DNA of 64,000 nucleotides, from positions 1,178,001 to 1,242,000 of the forward strand of contig JARVLF010000016.1 in assembly GCA_030849465.1 (NCBI GenBank), written 5' to 3'. Within the stretch, counting starts at the first letter, position 1. Every line of letters begins with the position of its first letter. The notes below the pieces were generated by a model that did not search any database, was not told where the DNA came from, and saw only the letters and a list, made by a program, of their open reading frames with translations. The stretch is from Moesziomyces globuligerus. Its lineage: Eukaryota; Basidiomycota; Ustilaginomycetes; Ustilaginales; Ustilaginaceae. The position numbers and the translations under genes are program-made. This document shows, piece after piece, positions 1 through 10,952 of this stretch.

Positions 1-1127
1 AGGAATCGTTCCGTGCAACGATCAAGGGGCCAAGGAAGCGTTGTGAGGGGGTGGGAGATCCTGAGCCTAGGTTGGCTGGGTTTCGCCACTGGGATGATCC
101 TTGCCTTCCTTGATTTAGATGGTGGTCGAGAGGCAACACGATGAGGCGAGAGCGGCACGCTTGTTGGATGTCAGGTGGACGATGGTGGTTTGCAGGGGTG
201 TGGTAAGTGCAGCGAATGTATCACAAATGCCGGCGCCGATGATGCCGCGACGATGCCTCCTTGAAAGCACAACGGGGCTTCGTTGACATGGGATTGCGGG
301 GAGAATTGCAAGGCTTTGCGGGCGTGACGCTGAGGCGATCCGGCTCGAGATGGTGCAGCTTTTCCGGAAGCGGCGCCCTTTCAACAGGCAAAGCCGCCAA
401 ATCCAGGTGTTCTCATTCGGCTCAGCGCGCGCTGAGGCCGTCTGTTGGTGACTCTGTTTTCACACAAAATTCAGCCTGTTCTGCCCTCTCTTTCGCGCGC
501 ACGCGCGCGTTGGCTCTCCAGCCCCGGCTTGCGCGGCCAATCGGAACGCGCACTTCGGTCAGCTTGCATCGCCATCGTCGGATCGACTCTTCCCGATCCC
601 CGATGAAACCTCCTCGAGAAGAACGCGCGCTATCTGGCGGGTTTCCTCTTCGGACACCTCCCTGCGTGACCCTCAGCTCCGGACTAGCAGCTGAAGCTTT
701 CTCAGCTTTCCAAGATCAGAAGGCGTCCACAGCCAGGAGAGATATGGGGAATTTTTGGCTGAACGCCAATTTTTTCGATTAGCAACTCGATGACAAGCGA
801 CAACGAGAAGGGACGAAAGAGGGAGGTGCGAAGGCTTGCTAGAAGCACTTGCGCTATGTGGTCGCCCGTATACGCGAATGGTCTCCGAGGAGAAAACATC
901 GGCGAGCGTGTGAAAGATAGTAGGATACAAATAATAAGCCCATAATGCGCGGAGACAAGAGAAGACAGAAAAGAGAGCCATCTAAGGGGGAAGGGAAGGA
1001 GGCAAGCACAGGAGCGCACTGATGATCCGGGCGCCTATCAAAGGGCCCGCGAATGCATCGTGCCTACGACCGAGCTGCCCCGTCTATGACAGAACGAGAG
1101 GTGTAGAGAGCTGAGACGGAAGGAGAT
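1..1127. other. Left-edge non-coding stretch
   Basis: No open frame here resembles a known protein, and the frames that exist are short, overlap on both strands and lack domain-like composition. The right part should hold the 3' untranslated region of the leftward gene ending at 1128. T-rich patches such as those near 755-780 look like ordinary intergenic sequence. A gene continuing off the left edge cannot be excluded, but nothing supports one. Confidence 0.5.
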
Positions 1128-2132
1128 TTACATGTCCTGGCCGTCGATGAAGCCCCAGGTGACCGACTCGATGGTCTCGGGGTTCTCGTAGTTGCTCGCA
1201 AGGCGCTTGTAAGCCTCGGCGAGAGCGACATCACCCTCAGCGCCAGCCCAGTAGTTGACAACCTGGAGGGAGAGCTCCTTGCCGTTCTGGTTGTTCTTGA
1301 TCTGGATCCACTTGCCGCAGGCCTTGTTCAGCTGGTCGGCGGGGAGGAGCGACGAGGCAGAGATGGCGATGGGGAGCGAGCCAGCGTCGAGCTTGACACC
1401 GCAGGCGTTGTTGACGTCAGCCCACCACTCGGGGGTCGAGACGACGGTCTTCGAGTTCGAGGTCGACGAGGGCTGGGGAGCGGCCGAGTAGGTCGAGGTG
1501 GGGGCGGGCTGGCTCCACGAGACCGACGAGGGGGTGGGGGTAGCCGAGGTGGTGGGGGCAGCCTTGGTGTAGGTGGCCTGGGGGGTGTAGGTCGACGAGG
1601 TGGCGGCCTGCTGCTGCTGCTGCTGCTGCTGCTGCTTGTTGTTGTTCGAGGCGGCGGCACCCGAGCCGAACGACCACGAGATGGGGAAGACACCGTCGTC
1701 CATGTTGCCGTTGTTCAGGGCAGAGAAGAGGCTGGTCGACATGTCGAGGGCACCCCAGCTGCAGCCGGGGCAGAGGTCGGCAACGACGGCGCTCTGGGTG
1801 TTGCCGTTCTTGTTGTTGGTGATGGTAACGGTCTGACCGCAGTGAGCACCGTTAGCCCACTCGGGGGCGTTGACGGCGACGATGAAGTCAGAGCCAGAGT
1901 TGACCCAACCGCAGGCACCTGGAAAGTGGAAAGCAGGTAGAATGGAAGTGATATCGCGGTCAGCTACTGTGCTGCTGAAGTGATGGTGCTAGGCCTCAGC
2001 CGCAAAAGCGCATAGATACTTACCAAGACCAGCGGCGTAGTAGGTGGCCTGGCCGCTCGAGCGCTTGGCAAGAGGGGCGGCGGCAGCGCCAGCGGCGGCG
2101 AGAGCGATAGCGAGGACGTTGGAAGCGATCAT
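1128..2132 (-). CDS. Secreted double-psi beta-barrel (RlpA/barwin-like) protein, apparent tandem domain
   Basis: Two exons, 2132-2024 and 1918-1128, give 299 residues. The ATG at 2132 starts a signal peptide (hydrophobic Ala/Leu core, residues 5-19) followed by a Lys-Arg pair at 23-24 that would suit Kex2-type processing. Residues about 28-115 form a double-psi beta-barrel domain: GQATYYAAGLGACGW, then HCGQTVTITN and VVADLCPGCSWGALDMS, the last holding the conserved Asp and Cys pair of secreted expansin-like/barwin-like proteins. A low-complexity linker follows (Asn, nine Gln, then Ser/Thr/Pro/Ala). The C-terminal about 95 residues look like a second, diverged copy (ACG, ACGKWIQIKNNQNGK, SVTWGFIDG) that lacks the DLCPGC signature. 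Codon use is strongly C-ending, suggesting high expression. Probable role: extracellular or wall-associated; substrate unknown. The fold assignment is firm, the function is not. Confidence 0.85.
1608..1634 (-). repeat. CAG trinucleotide tract (polyglutamine linker)
   Basis: Nine consecutive CAG codons on the coding strand encode Gln9 between the two barrel domains. It is an in-frame microsatellite, so its length may vary between strains without breaking the protein. Confidence 0.9.
1919..2023 (-). other. Intron of the double-psi beta-barrel gene
   Basis: On the minus strand the donor is GTAAGT (2023-2018) and the acceptor CAG ends at 1919. The 105-nt intron interrupts a Gly codon (phase 1) immediately before the conserved Ala-Cys-Gly of the first barrel domain. 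Removing it joins the signal peptide to the domain in frame, which strongly supports the splice sites. Confidence 0.88.
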
Positions 2133-5100
2133 TGTGAAAGATGTGAGGGGTCCTGAGAGGATGAGGTAGAGATGTGAAGGAAGGGTTTGGTGAGGGGGAT
2201 GAGGATTGATGGCTCGATAGGTTCACCTTTTATGGGAGGTTGGCAGATCGGTTCGTTTCGCGGTGGTTTATGCTGTAGCTCACGCTGCCCGGGAGAGGGG
2301 GTTGTGCGATGTTCCTAGCATTTGCCGAGGCTGCGAGAGGCGGCATGAAGGGCAGGAGCTGTCTCCTCACCGGGGGAAGGGGATGGCAGAGGTGCTCTGC
2401 GGCGAACAAAGGGGCCCGAAGAGGCGGATCGACAGTGTCGGACCCAAGAGCGCTGATCCAAGAAATGCCCGTGACACGGCTGATTTGGCCGAAGGAGGCG
2501 GGGCATGAGAGGGGCTCGTTTGGCAACGATTGCGGACAGGGCGTCAGGAGGGGTCCACCAGGGCAACAGATGGGCTAGGGGCCAAGAAGGCAGCGAGAGC
2601 GTCTCAAAGTTTTTCAGGCCATGCGAACCCTGGAAAATGAGGCGAAAAGGGGGGAGTGGTTGAAAGCGCCGACGCAGAAACGGCGGCTGATAGCGACGAG
2701 GAGGGTCCAAAGAGCGTGCATATCGAAGCTGCGAGGGCGAGGGACGGAGAAGTTAGAAGGTAGCACCCCGAAATTTTTCAGCGGGCGCCATCGACGACGA
2801 CCGACAGACCGGTGCCCAAAGGGGCGAGAGGGCGCGCTGTCGCCGTACCGGACAGGGCCAGGAGGCCGGATCAACAGATGGACGCCGCTAGGCCACGTAG
2901 TGAATGCCGACGGACAGAGAGCCTGCACTGGGCGACTGGCTCACGACTGGAACCGGACCCGCATCCACGTCAGACACGCCCGTCGCAGCGCCGTTCTCGG
3001 ACAGATGGATGCGGCATCGGCACAGGCTGCAGACTGAGCCCAAGCTCGTCGCCAGTCTCGTGGAACGGCAGGCAGCCAGACTAGGCAGGTCGGACGGCGA
3101 TCCTTGACAGTCCACGGACGGCCAAACTAAAAAAGGGGGGTGCACGCAGACTGCGTTTCGAAATGCCACGCGAGCATTGTGTGCGAGCCAAAAAGAGGGG
3201 ACACCTGGCGCCTCGGGGTCAGCTCGCTGGTTTCAGGCAGATTGAATTTTTTATTTGCGGATTTTCGAAACGATTTGTGAAATTGGGCGCCATCTGTCTC
3301 TCTTCTGCTGTCTCAATTTCCAATTCACGGAAAGGAGTGTGAAAATTTTTCGACGCTGTGCGCCAGGCAGCCTTGGCTCAACTGGGAGAATGGTGGAATT
3401 TTGCCTTTTTTTTGAATTAGGCACATTCCCGCGCTTTTCATTATGAGAGCGGCTCTGACAGCGCTGCGGCCGCTTTCCCACCCGTCCAGGTTGGCAACAC
3501 TCGATCCCGGTCAGTTGGAGCGTGGCCGCCTGAAGGATCGACCCGTGCTGCCTCGCTTAGGCCTCCTAGCGGCGATCTCCGCGAAGCTTTTTCGCGGTCA
3601 GCAGCCTCGTTGCCGTTCATGCGTGCCCGTCTCCCACAGCATGGCCGATACGGCCACCGTCTGACCACTGTGAGACTCAGTCTTGCTGCGAACAACGATC
3701 GACCGAAGATCCTGATGAGCGCCGGGATGGCGGGATGAGCTAATTTCGAGGGTAGCCCGGACGGCTCTAATCCTTTCAGCTCGGTAGACCCTCGGCCGCT
3801 CAACCAAGCTGGGGCCTCCCGTTCAGAGGCCGTGGCTCCGGCTGGCAACATTGCCGACCCCATCCTTTCAGCCAGAATACATCTCTGCACATCACATTCT
3901 TGGCTGAAAGCACTGCATGTTCGGCGACTGCAAGGCTTACTGGGCTTGCGTGTAGCTCAAGTGGCTTCGCTCGGCACGCTCGCCAGCTGGGCGGCGGATA
4001 GCTAAATCTGGCATAGGATTGCAGGCCGCCGAGGTGATCTCGCAGCGGGCAAATGAGCAATTGCGCAGCCCGCTGCGTCTGATGTGGCATCTGCGAGGCC
4101 TGCAGGCTGAGTGTGGGTGAATCGCCATATGCAACATAGATATCTGATCGAGCCGCCCACAGTGTACGGCGCAAGGGCAGCTTTGTGCGTCCGAGCAGGC
4201 GCAAGGAGCGGCGACAGCGCCCGCATGGAAATCCGAGTTGGGCGCTTGACCAGGTTCCTATTTTTCGAATTCGCTCTGCAAGCCGCCGCGACAATTTTGC
4301 CTTGCATTTCGTGTTCCTGTCTTGGCTTGGCCGTAGCCAACGCAGGAACGAGGGTCAGCTTGTCAGTGTGACTGAAAGCAGGACCGACTGCGGCATGCGA
4401 CGTACATCTCGATTCGGTTGCGTGCTTGCCTGAAAGCTCAGCCAAGCCCCTGAGTTGCTGAGATTCGCATCACACGACCCCTAGGTAGACCCGACGTGTC
4501 ATCTTGGCTGCTCGACCCTGTCGATCGCATCAATCACCGTGCTCAGAACCCCCGCCTCGCCAACAGCTTACTCGCGTTCAAAGATCACGCTGCGCCTGTT
4601 GCGGCGGCCTTTGCGGCCGATGCTCAGCTCGCTCATCACGCTCAGCACGCTCACTCGTCGAAGAGGTCGCATGAGCGTGTTCCGTCGTCTACAATATGCT
4701 CGGCTGGTGCTTGTCTCAGAGCAATTGCAAGCGATCCGAGGTACTCGAGTGGAGACGGGTCAACATTGTGTGCCATGCTCGTCTGAAAGCGCTGCGGTGA
4801 TATGTTCCCACACTCGAGTCGATCTGGTTCCGGCCGGCGACCACGGCTGGTCACAACAGTCCCCTCAATCGTGCCGTTGCTTCGGCGCGTAGGCGTCCGC
4901 AAGCCGAGCAGACGCCGCACGTGCTGTCTTCTCCCTGGCCGCGCGGCCTCTCTCTGTTAGGGTTCAGGGTTAGCCGTGTGTCTCTTCTTGAGACGGCCGC
5001 TGAAAGGGGCGCCGACGCGCCTTGACCGGCGTGTTTCCGGTGCTTGTCGATGCTCTGTCGCGCTTCGGTGATTACGATTCCACGCCACGATTCTCAGAGG

Positions 5101-8100
5101 GGGCTCCACATGGCGGTTGGAAGTTTGCCACCACAGTCTTGGCATTGTCGACGCCGAGCACAGCCAACGGGTGAATATCTGATCAATGCCCGGTCTCTGG
5201 CTATTGTGTCAAAGGACGAAACTCGGAGGCTGGGCAGGCACGACATCTTCGAATCGTGGCTTGGGCGATCGACTCGGAGGATTCGTTGCAAAGCCGCACG
5301 CTGCCGCCTCTGAGACCTGCACCGAGCGGCGGCCGTGTGCCTCGTGCGCGCCCGAACTTCCAAGCGAGCTCCACGACGAGCTGACAACGAGCTTAAAATT
5401 GTATTTGACGATTTTCGGGGTGCGTCTCTTTGTATGGGCTGCAGCCGCATTTCGTAGTCTTCCCCAGCATCCCAATAGCCTCGGCCTCTGCAATCACTTC
5501 CGATGGCGGCTTCCTCTGGGGGATGGCATGCTCGCGTGCGCTGACATCTGGTCGCAGCTCGCTTCGTCGGAGTATGCTCATCCATTCAATGGGTCCGCCT
5601 TGAGCCGAGGGGGTGGATCGGATCGCGATGCTCAGCTCCGGTCTACGTCGTCTTCGACTCTGTCGGCAACAGCAGCACGCTGATCAATGGACACTGCTGC
5701 ATCGATCGGCCGACCAGGCGCCTCGGCAGGGTTTGTGTGACCTAAGATGGTGAAAGGCGTGCCTGAGAGCGGGATCAAAGCGGCTGTGCTGCATGCAGCG
5801 ACAAGTTTGCGCGAACGGGCAATCTTGTCGGCCGGATGGAGTGCAACTGCCCCGCCACCATGCCAGATACGAGAGCCTGCTGCCCGCTAGTCTGTGTCTC
5901 GGTGGCATTGGAATGTTTGTGCTTTTCTTCTAGAGACAATCGGGTTGCGGAACCGACGAGGGTACAGTAGGCGGCGATCTGACCATTTGTCTCAGATCCC
6001 GTGACAAACTCGACTCGGCTCTACGCGAAGCGGCGTGGCAGGCTGGAAGCCAAGCTTGCACGCGCGGACGCGGACGGAACGGGTCCGAGCCGCTCAGAAG
6101 GTGGCAGGGCTTGCGGCCTAGCGGACGCGGCCGCTACTGTCCTAGAGTAGATGGAAGGGTTTAAGCTCCTCGTGGCACCGGCGTGCACGCGGCCGATCTC
6201 GCTTGGCTCGCAGGACAGGGGCGACATGGGAGGCGGCGAGCCTCGATGTAGCAACCAACAACGAGGGTGCAAGCTGAGCATGAAATTTCCAGGGGACACA
6301 CTGGGACCGGATCGGCAGAAGAAAGGGCCAAACGGCGTTGGGAAATTGCTGCGCCGCTTGCGGCCCAACGCGGCGCCGCGTGGGCGTCCGTTGGATCGGC
6401 GACCTTGATGAGCACGATTTTGCAACTCAGCTCTCAGCCCACAGATCCTGTACAGTATCGCCATGCTGGCCCGACTGACCAGCCCAGATGAAGACCCGTC
6501 GAAGTCGCCGAAACCCCTGTCAGGGAGAGGGCTCTTGTTCCCCAAGCTGAAAGTGGAGCAGCCTCCAGGCGGAGCACGGTCCGAAATGCAACCGCATCTG
6601 TCTGAGAAATGAGGGCCCTCTTTGACAGCTTGAGCCCACCATCGATTTAATCTAATCGCCCTGAGACCCGCTCGCCTGGCTTCATAGTACGGGCAGAGAG
6701 GTGTGTCACGATGCCAGATCGCACTCGAGTCCATCGCCCGTCCGACAATTGACATGCCTCCGCCCGATGGTTTCTCACGCTCGCCTCGATCTCGGCCAAC
6801 CCCAGCTCGCCCCCCGCAGAGGAAGAGAGCCAGCCGCAATCTCCGATTCATCTTCCACCTGCCCTTTGATGTGATCGCGCAGCACACTGGCATGTAGCTT
6901 GGATTCCCGCCCAGCCATCGAACGTTTTCGGTAGCAACCGCAATATGAGCACACCCCGCATTCTCCAGTCTCGCACTCCTCTGCCAGGTGACGCTGCAGG
7001 TAAATTCTACAGTACATCGAAAGCAGGCACGATTGGGCGGCAAGATCGCTTCAAGTACAGCAAAATCGGCGCTCACCGCGCCTCTGGCGGTAGCGAATCA
7101 GAAGGGTTCATATTCGGCCGCTGTGGAAGACGAAAGCTCTTACTGCGGTCTGTTGAGACATCTGTCCCGCATCGTTCTCATCCGTTCCTGTGAAAGGTTC
7201 AGTGGCCGGGATCACGATCGATCGGGTGCCAAAGTCTCCCAGTGCTGATTTGACGGTGGTTGCAGGCATGCAAAGTGCCAAGCCCAGCCAGGGTCACGGA
7301 TCCGGCACGCTGGTGCTCTTTGTTCTCACGAAGTCGAGCAACAATCGGATCTCTCAACGATCTTTCGACCGGACGCCGTGTTTGAGCCTTTTGTCTGCCG
7401 GCTTACGAGGATGCGTCGGCCGATGGGACGATGATGAGCGGCGATGCGATGGCTTAGCGAGATGGATAGGGTTCCTAGCGGATTGCATTGGAATCGAGGG
7501 GTCAGTCCCTGATCTCTCTCCCGCTCGCATCAAAGAGCGGCGAGCCATCGGCCGCATCTCGCTTCGAAAGCGGCCGTCGGGAGGCCTTAGCTAGCGAGGC
7601 TCGACAATGGCGGCAAAAGAGCTGGCGGCAGACTTGGACATTCCGAAAGCAGGAACCAAGGATCCACGCCCGCCTGGCTAATCAGCGTGCATGGCCGCAA
7701 GCCCAAACGCCACTTTCTGACTGCAGCTCATCATTTCCAGGGTGCCTGCCGTGTGTGGGAAAAAAAGAATCCTTGCTTCCACAATGGCTTTTTCGCACGA
7801 AAAACTTCAGTGCCTTTTTTTCTTTGAACAACAGGTGTTAACTCGGGAGCTAGGGGTCCGTGAGAAGGGTCCTTAGCGATCATGGATCGACATCATGCAT
7901 CAGCCGATCGACCTCTCCTGACAGCTGCCTTTCAACGTAGAAAGCACCACTCGGTTCCATGTGCTGACACTAGGTGCTGGGCGAGCTTTCTTGAACAGCA
8001 CGATCGACACCTGGTTTCAGCCCAAGACTCCCACGCACTCTAAATCGAGCCCGCTCCAGGCGCAGTTCCGTCGGTGCGGAACCGCTGATCGTCAAGATCG

Positions 8101-8351
8101 CGATCATCATCCATGACGCCCACCCCTTCCCACTCCAACCCCTGACAACCGATCGCTTTCGCATTCGCCGTGCTTGGCCATGCAGAAGCCGCCGAGGATC
8201 GACAGGGTTGCCAGTGCTAATATCGAGCTCCGCGATCACGCACATGAGAAAGAAAGCAGACATGCAATCCAGAGGGTGCGGCAGAAACCAGGTTCCATTC
8301 CGATCTATCATCGCCGCAAGGGGGGCGATCTGCAAAGAGGTGGCGGCTGGA
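2133..8351. other. 6.2-kb region without a convincing gene
   Basis: Many open frames exist on both strands, but none resembles a known family. They overlap one another, and the longest (351 codons, minus strand, 6021-7076) opens with GTG and has no ATG for its first 60 or so codons. The left end (2133 to about 2230) is the promoter and leader of the secreted barrel gene; the right end is downstream of the PEP7-like gene. Inside lie seven copies of CTGAAAG/CTTTCAG between 3773 and 5006, a telomere-like string at 4957-4973 and three TACAGTA heptamers. It could be eroded repeat sequence, a large regulatory region, or hold a lineage-specific or non-coding RNA gene not recognisable here. Confidence 0.5.
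4957..4973 (+). repeat. Short telomere-like string
   Basis: The sequence TTAGGGTTCAGGGTTAG contains one exact TTAGGG, one variant TTCAGGG and the start of a third unit. TTAGGG is the telomeric repeat of many filamentous and basidiomycete fungi. The tract is too short to be a telomere and may be chance. Confidence 0.3.
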
Positions 8352-10952
8352 TTAGCGGCCATTGCCGGCCACGACGAGCCTCCTCTGAATGCGCAGGATC
8401 TCCTTGCACAGCTCGTCGTGGCTCTTCTTGAGCGTCTTTGCATCCTCGAACTTGCGCGCTTTGGCCGCACTCTCGACATAGTCGGCGACGAGCTGCTCCT
8501 GCTCCAGAAGCACTTTGAGTTGCTCGCGCAGCTCGGCTGGATCTGCATTGGCCAGCGCGTCGTCGCCACTCGTGCCCTCGTCGTCCTCGAGCTGGCCATC
8601 CAGTTCCGCCTGAGCTCCCGCTCGCAACGCTCCAGGCGCACTGCCTCCGCCAAACAGCGATCGGAACGAAGCTATCGAGCTGACGGATCCCTTGCTGGCA
8701 TGCTGAGCCCTTCGCGGCGCCACGCGCGGCGACGCTGGCCGAGGCGAGCTCGGCGTGCTTCCCGCTGAGTCTGAACCCGCATCGCTCTGATTGGTCTTCT
8801 TGCTGCCCGGCTTGGGCAGGCTCTGCAGCGGCAGCATATTCTGTTGCAGGAAGAGGTTGGCACGCGTAAAGATGGCCTGTTGGATCCTCTCCTGTGCTGC
8901 ATCGCTGGCGGCTGAGCCGCCTCCCACAGCAGCGTTGTCCTTGTTGCCAGCCGGGAGGGCGCGAATGCGCTTGGCCAGTTCGTCGTACGTGGCGAAGTTG
9001 GCCAGAAGCTGCTTGCGCGCCTGCACGGCGTCTCGTTGCAGCTCGATGTTGGCGCGGATGCTGGAGCCGAGCGCCGCGGTCTGGTCTTGCTTCTGCAAGC
9101 CAAGCACCATCTCTTGGAATTCGGGAAGCGACTGTTCGATCTCCTTCTGCACGCGCATCAGCGCTTCGTACAGCTTGAGGAAGACCGGCAGCGGCTCGTC
9201 GTCCATCATGTACTGTCGCTTATGTACGATCGATTTGCAGTCGCGGCAGATGCGAACGCCCTTGGATTGCGCCGCGTTGGTGGCTGACTTGGATGGAGCA
9301 GCCGCTCCTTCCTTGACGTCCTCGATGCGGCCTGTGATTGGGTCAGCGACGATGTTGCCGGAGCATTTTGCATCCAGACTTGCGCGCTCTTCGGCAGTGA
9401 GCACCTTGCCCGTGCTAGCACCCATCTGCTCAGCCCATGCCAGGCGCGTCAGGTGCGGCGAGGCGCACACGACTCGACCGCAGAGCCGGCAGTGATGCTT
9501 GCGTACGGTGAAGCTGAAAGCGGTCGAGCAGATGGGGCATTCCTTCACCTCTGCGTCATCTTGCCAGTTGACAATACTCTGCTCGGCTTGGCGGATCGCG
9601 GGATCTTCGCCGCGGCCGCGCGCCCGGAAGGAGGTCCACAGCTCCGATCCGCCCTTGCGAAGCACGCTGCCAGGGTCACGCTTGAGCTCGTCAAGGTCCA
9701 AGTCGATGAAGGAAGATCCAAGAGACTTTTTGGAAGGGCTCAAGGCGGCCTTCTCGACGGCGCCGTTGGGAGTCGCAAAGTGGATGGCGACGAGCTTGGC
9801 GAGCCTGCGATCCATGCGCTGCTCCTCCATCTCACCCTCACCGCGCCCTCTACGTCGCAGCTCGGCAAACTCGCCGGTGCGGACGCGCAGAACCCCCTTG
9901 GGCTGGAAGCCCGATCGATACGCTGTCCTGCGACCACCAGCCTCTGTCAAAGCGTTGGGCGATGTGGCTGACGTGGGATTTGCACCTGCCGCCTGGGCGA
10001 GAGCAACACCTTGCGGGACCGGGATGGGTCCTAGGCGTGACTGAGCCGCAAGCAGCGCGGCGTAAGAGTTGACGTGAGACGGTATGGAGCTACCCGAAGC
10101 GCCGATGATGGGAGTGGAAGAGCGGCTGCCGTGAGGGGTGGCAACGGCGGATGACGCACGACTAGAGCCTGGTTTGCTCGCAGATGCACTCGAGACAATT
10201 GGGGTGCTCCCATCGGCAGTCCTTGCACCCACGCTTCCTTTGTGGTCGGGATCTTGGTTGCCCGATATGGAAGGGAGTCGACGATGGGTCCTGCCTGCGG
10301 TGTCGTCGGAATACGTCGAGGAAGAGTTGCCGGAAACAGCTGTAAGATCAGGTTCAGTAGATGCCGATCCTTGGGGCTGGCCCAGCCGTTGCTGAGCCAC
10401 CTCACGGGGAGGCCTCAATGCGGATGGGCTGAGCAATTGTGAACGAGTCGTTGAGGGTGATCCAAGTTCACCGGAGGCTGCAGATTGTGAGGGCCGTGGC
10501 CCGAGCTTCGAGGCGACCCTGAGTGGCGGCGGAGGCGCATCAAGGTCGCGATGAGGACGCACGAGGCCGGCCTCTCGAGCAAGTGGAGACGTGACTCCAG
10601 GTCGGCTGAATGCGGACGATGCTCGAGCGGACGGAGTAATAGCAGACGGCCGTGGACGAGATTGGGCGCTGGTGGAAGAGCCACGAGGGGGTGTCAAGGT
10701 GACTTCTGACGGTGCCTCTGTCTGAAATCTGCTAGTCGATGCGGAATGTCGTTCGGATCCATTGCTAGCTGCACCTACGTCTGCCGAAAGACGTTTCTGT
10801 GCCACGTCTGATCCAATTGCCGAAAGCGCATCCTGCGAGGCGGTTGACCCGGTCTTTTGGTGGGACTTTCGCTGATAGGGGACGTAGGATAGACGCTTGG
10901 ATGAAGACGACTGTGCCGATGTGCCCGCTCCCGCATCATCTGTGGACGACAT
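8352..10952 (-). CDS. PEP7: FYVE zinc-finger protein, PEP7/VAC1 (Rabenosyn-5-like) family
   Basis: The protein has 866 residues from the ATG at 10952; the open frame extends further upstream but without an ATG. Residues 1-400 are Ser/Pro-rich and probably disordered. A FYVE-type finger begins with CPIC at residue 472, contains the phosphatidylinositol-3-phosphate-binding motif RKHHCR shortly after, and closes with CRDC near 570. About 60 extra residues sit between the two halves of the finger, an insert also seen in fungal Vac1-type proteins. The region after the finger is helical, and the last 60 residues (EQEQLVADYVESAAKARKFE and following) match the Rab-binding helical hairpin of Rabenosyn-like proteins. 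Expected role: tethering and fusion of Golgi-derived vesicles at the endosome with Vps45 and Rab5-type GTPases. Divergent from the 5-phosphatase gene, so both may act in endosomal phosphoinositide biology. Confidence 0.85.
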   Translation of the reverse strand: MSSTDDAGAGTSAQSSSSKRLSYVPYQRKSHQKTGSTASQDALSAIGSDVAQKRLSADVGAASNGSERHSASTSRFQTEAPSEVTLTPPRGSSTSAQSRPRPSAITPSARASSAFSRPGVTSPLAREAGLVRPHRDLDAPPPPLRVASKLGPRPSQSAASGELGSPSTTRSQLLSPSALRPPREVAQQRLGQPQGSASTEPDLTAVSGNSSSTYSDDTAGRTHRRLPSISGNQDPDHKGSVGARTADGSTPIVSSASASKPGSSRASSAVATPHGSRSSTPIIGASGSSIPSHVNSYAALLAAQSRLGPIPVPQGVALAQAAGANPTSATSPNALTEAGGRRTAYRSGFQPKGVLRVRTGEFAELRRRGRGEGEMEEQRMDRRLAKLVAIHFATPNGAVEKAALSPSKKSLGSSFIDLDLDELKRDPGSVLRKGGSELWTSFRARGRGEDPAIRQAEQSIVNWQDDAEVKECPICSTAFSFTVRKHHCRLCGRVVCASPHLTRLAWAEQMGASTGKVLTAEERASLDAKCSGNIVADPITGRIEDVKEGAAAPSKSATNAAQSKGVRICRDCKSIVHKRQYMMDDEPLPVFLKLYEALMRVQKEIEQSLPEFQEMVLGLQKQDQTAALGSSIRANIELQRDAVQARKQLLANFATYDELAKRIRALPAGNKDNAAVGGGSAASDAAQERIQQAIFTRANLFLQQNMLPLQSLPKPGSKKTNQSDAGSDSAGSTPSSPRPASPRVAPRRAQHASKGSVSSIASFRSLFGGGSAPGALRAGAQAELDGQLEDDEGTSGDDALANADPAELREQLKVLLEQEQLVADYVESAAKARKFEDAKTLKKSHDELCKEILRIQRRLVVAGNGR

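Noticed and set aside
6021..7076. 351-codon minus-strand frame in the gene-free region
   Set aside because: It opens with GTG, has no ATG for about the first 60 codons, contains no recognisable domain and is rich in Arg, Cys and Gly without pattern. In GC-rich DNA such frames arise by chance.
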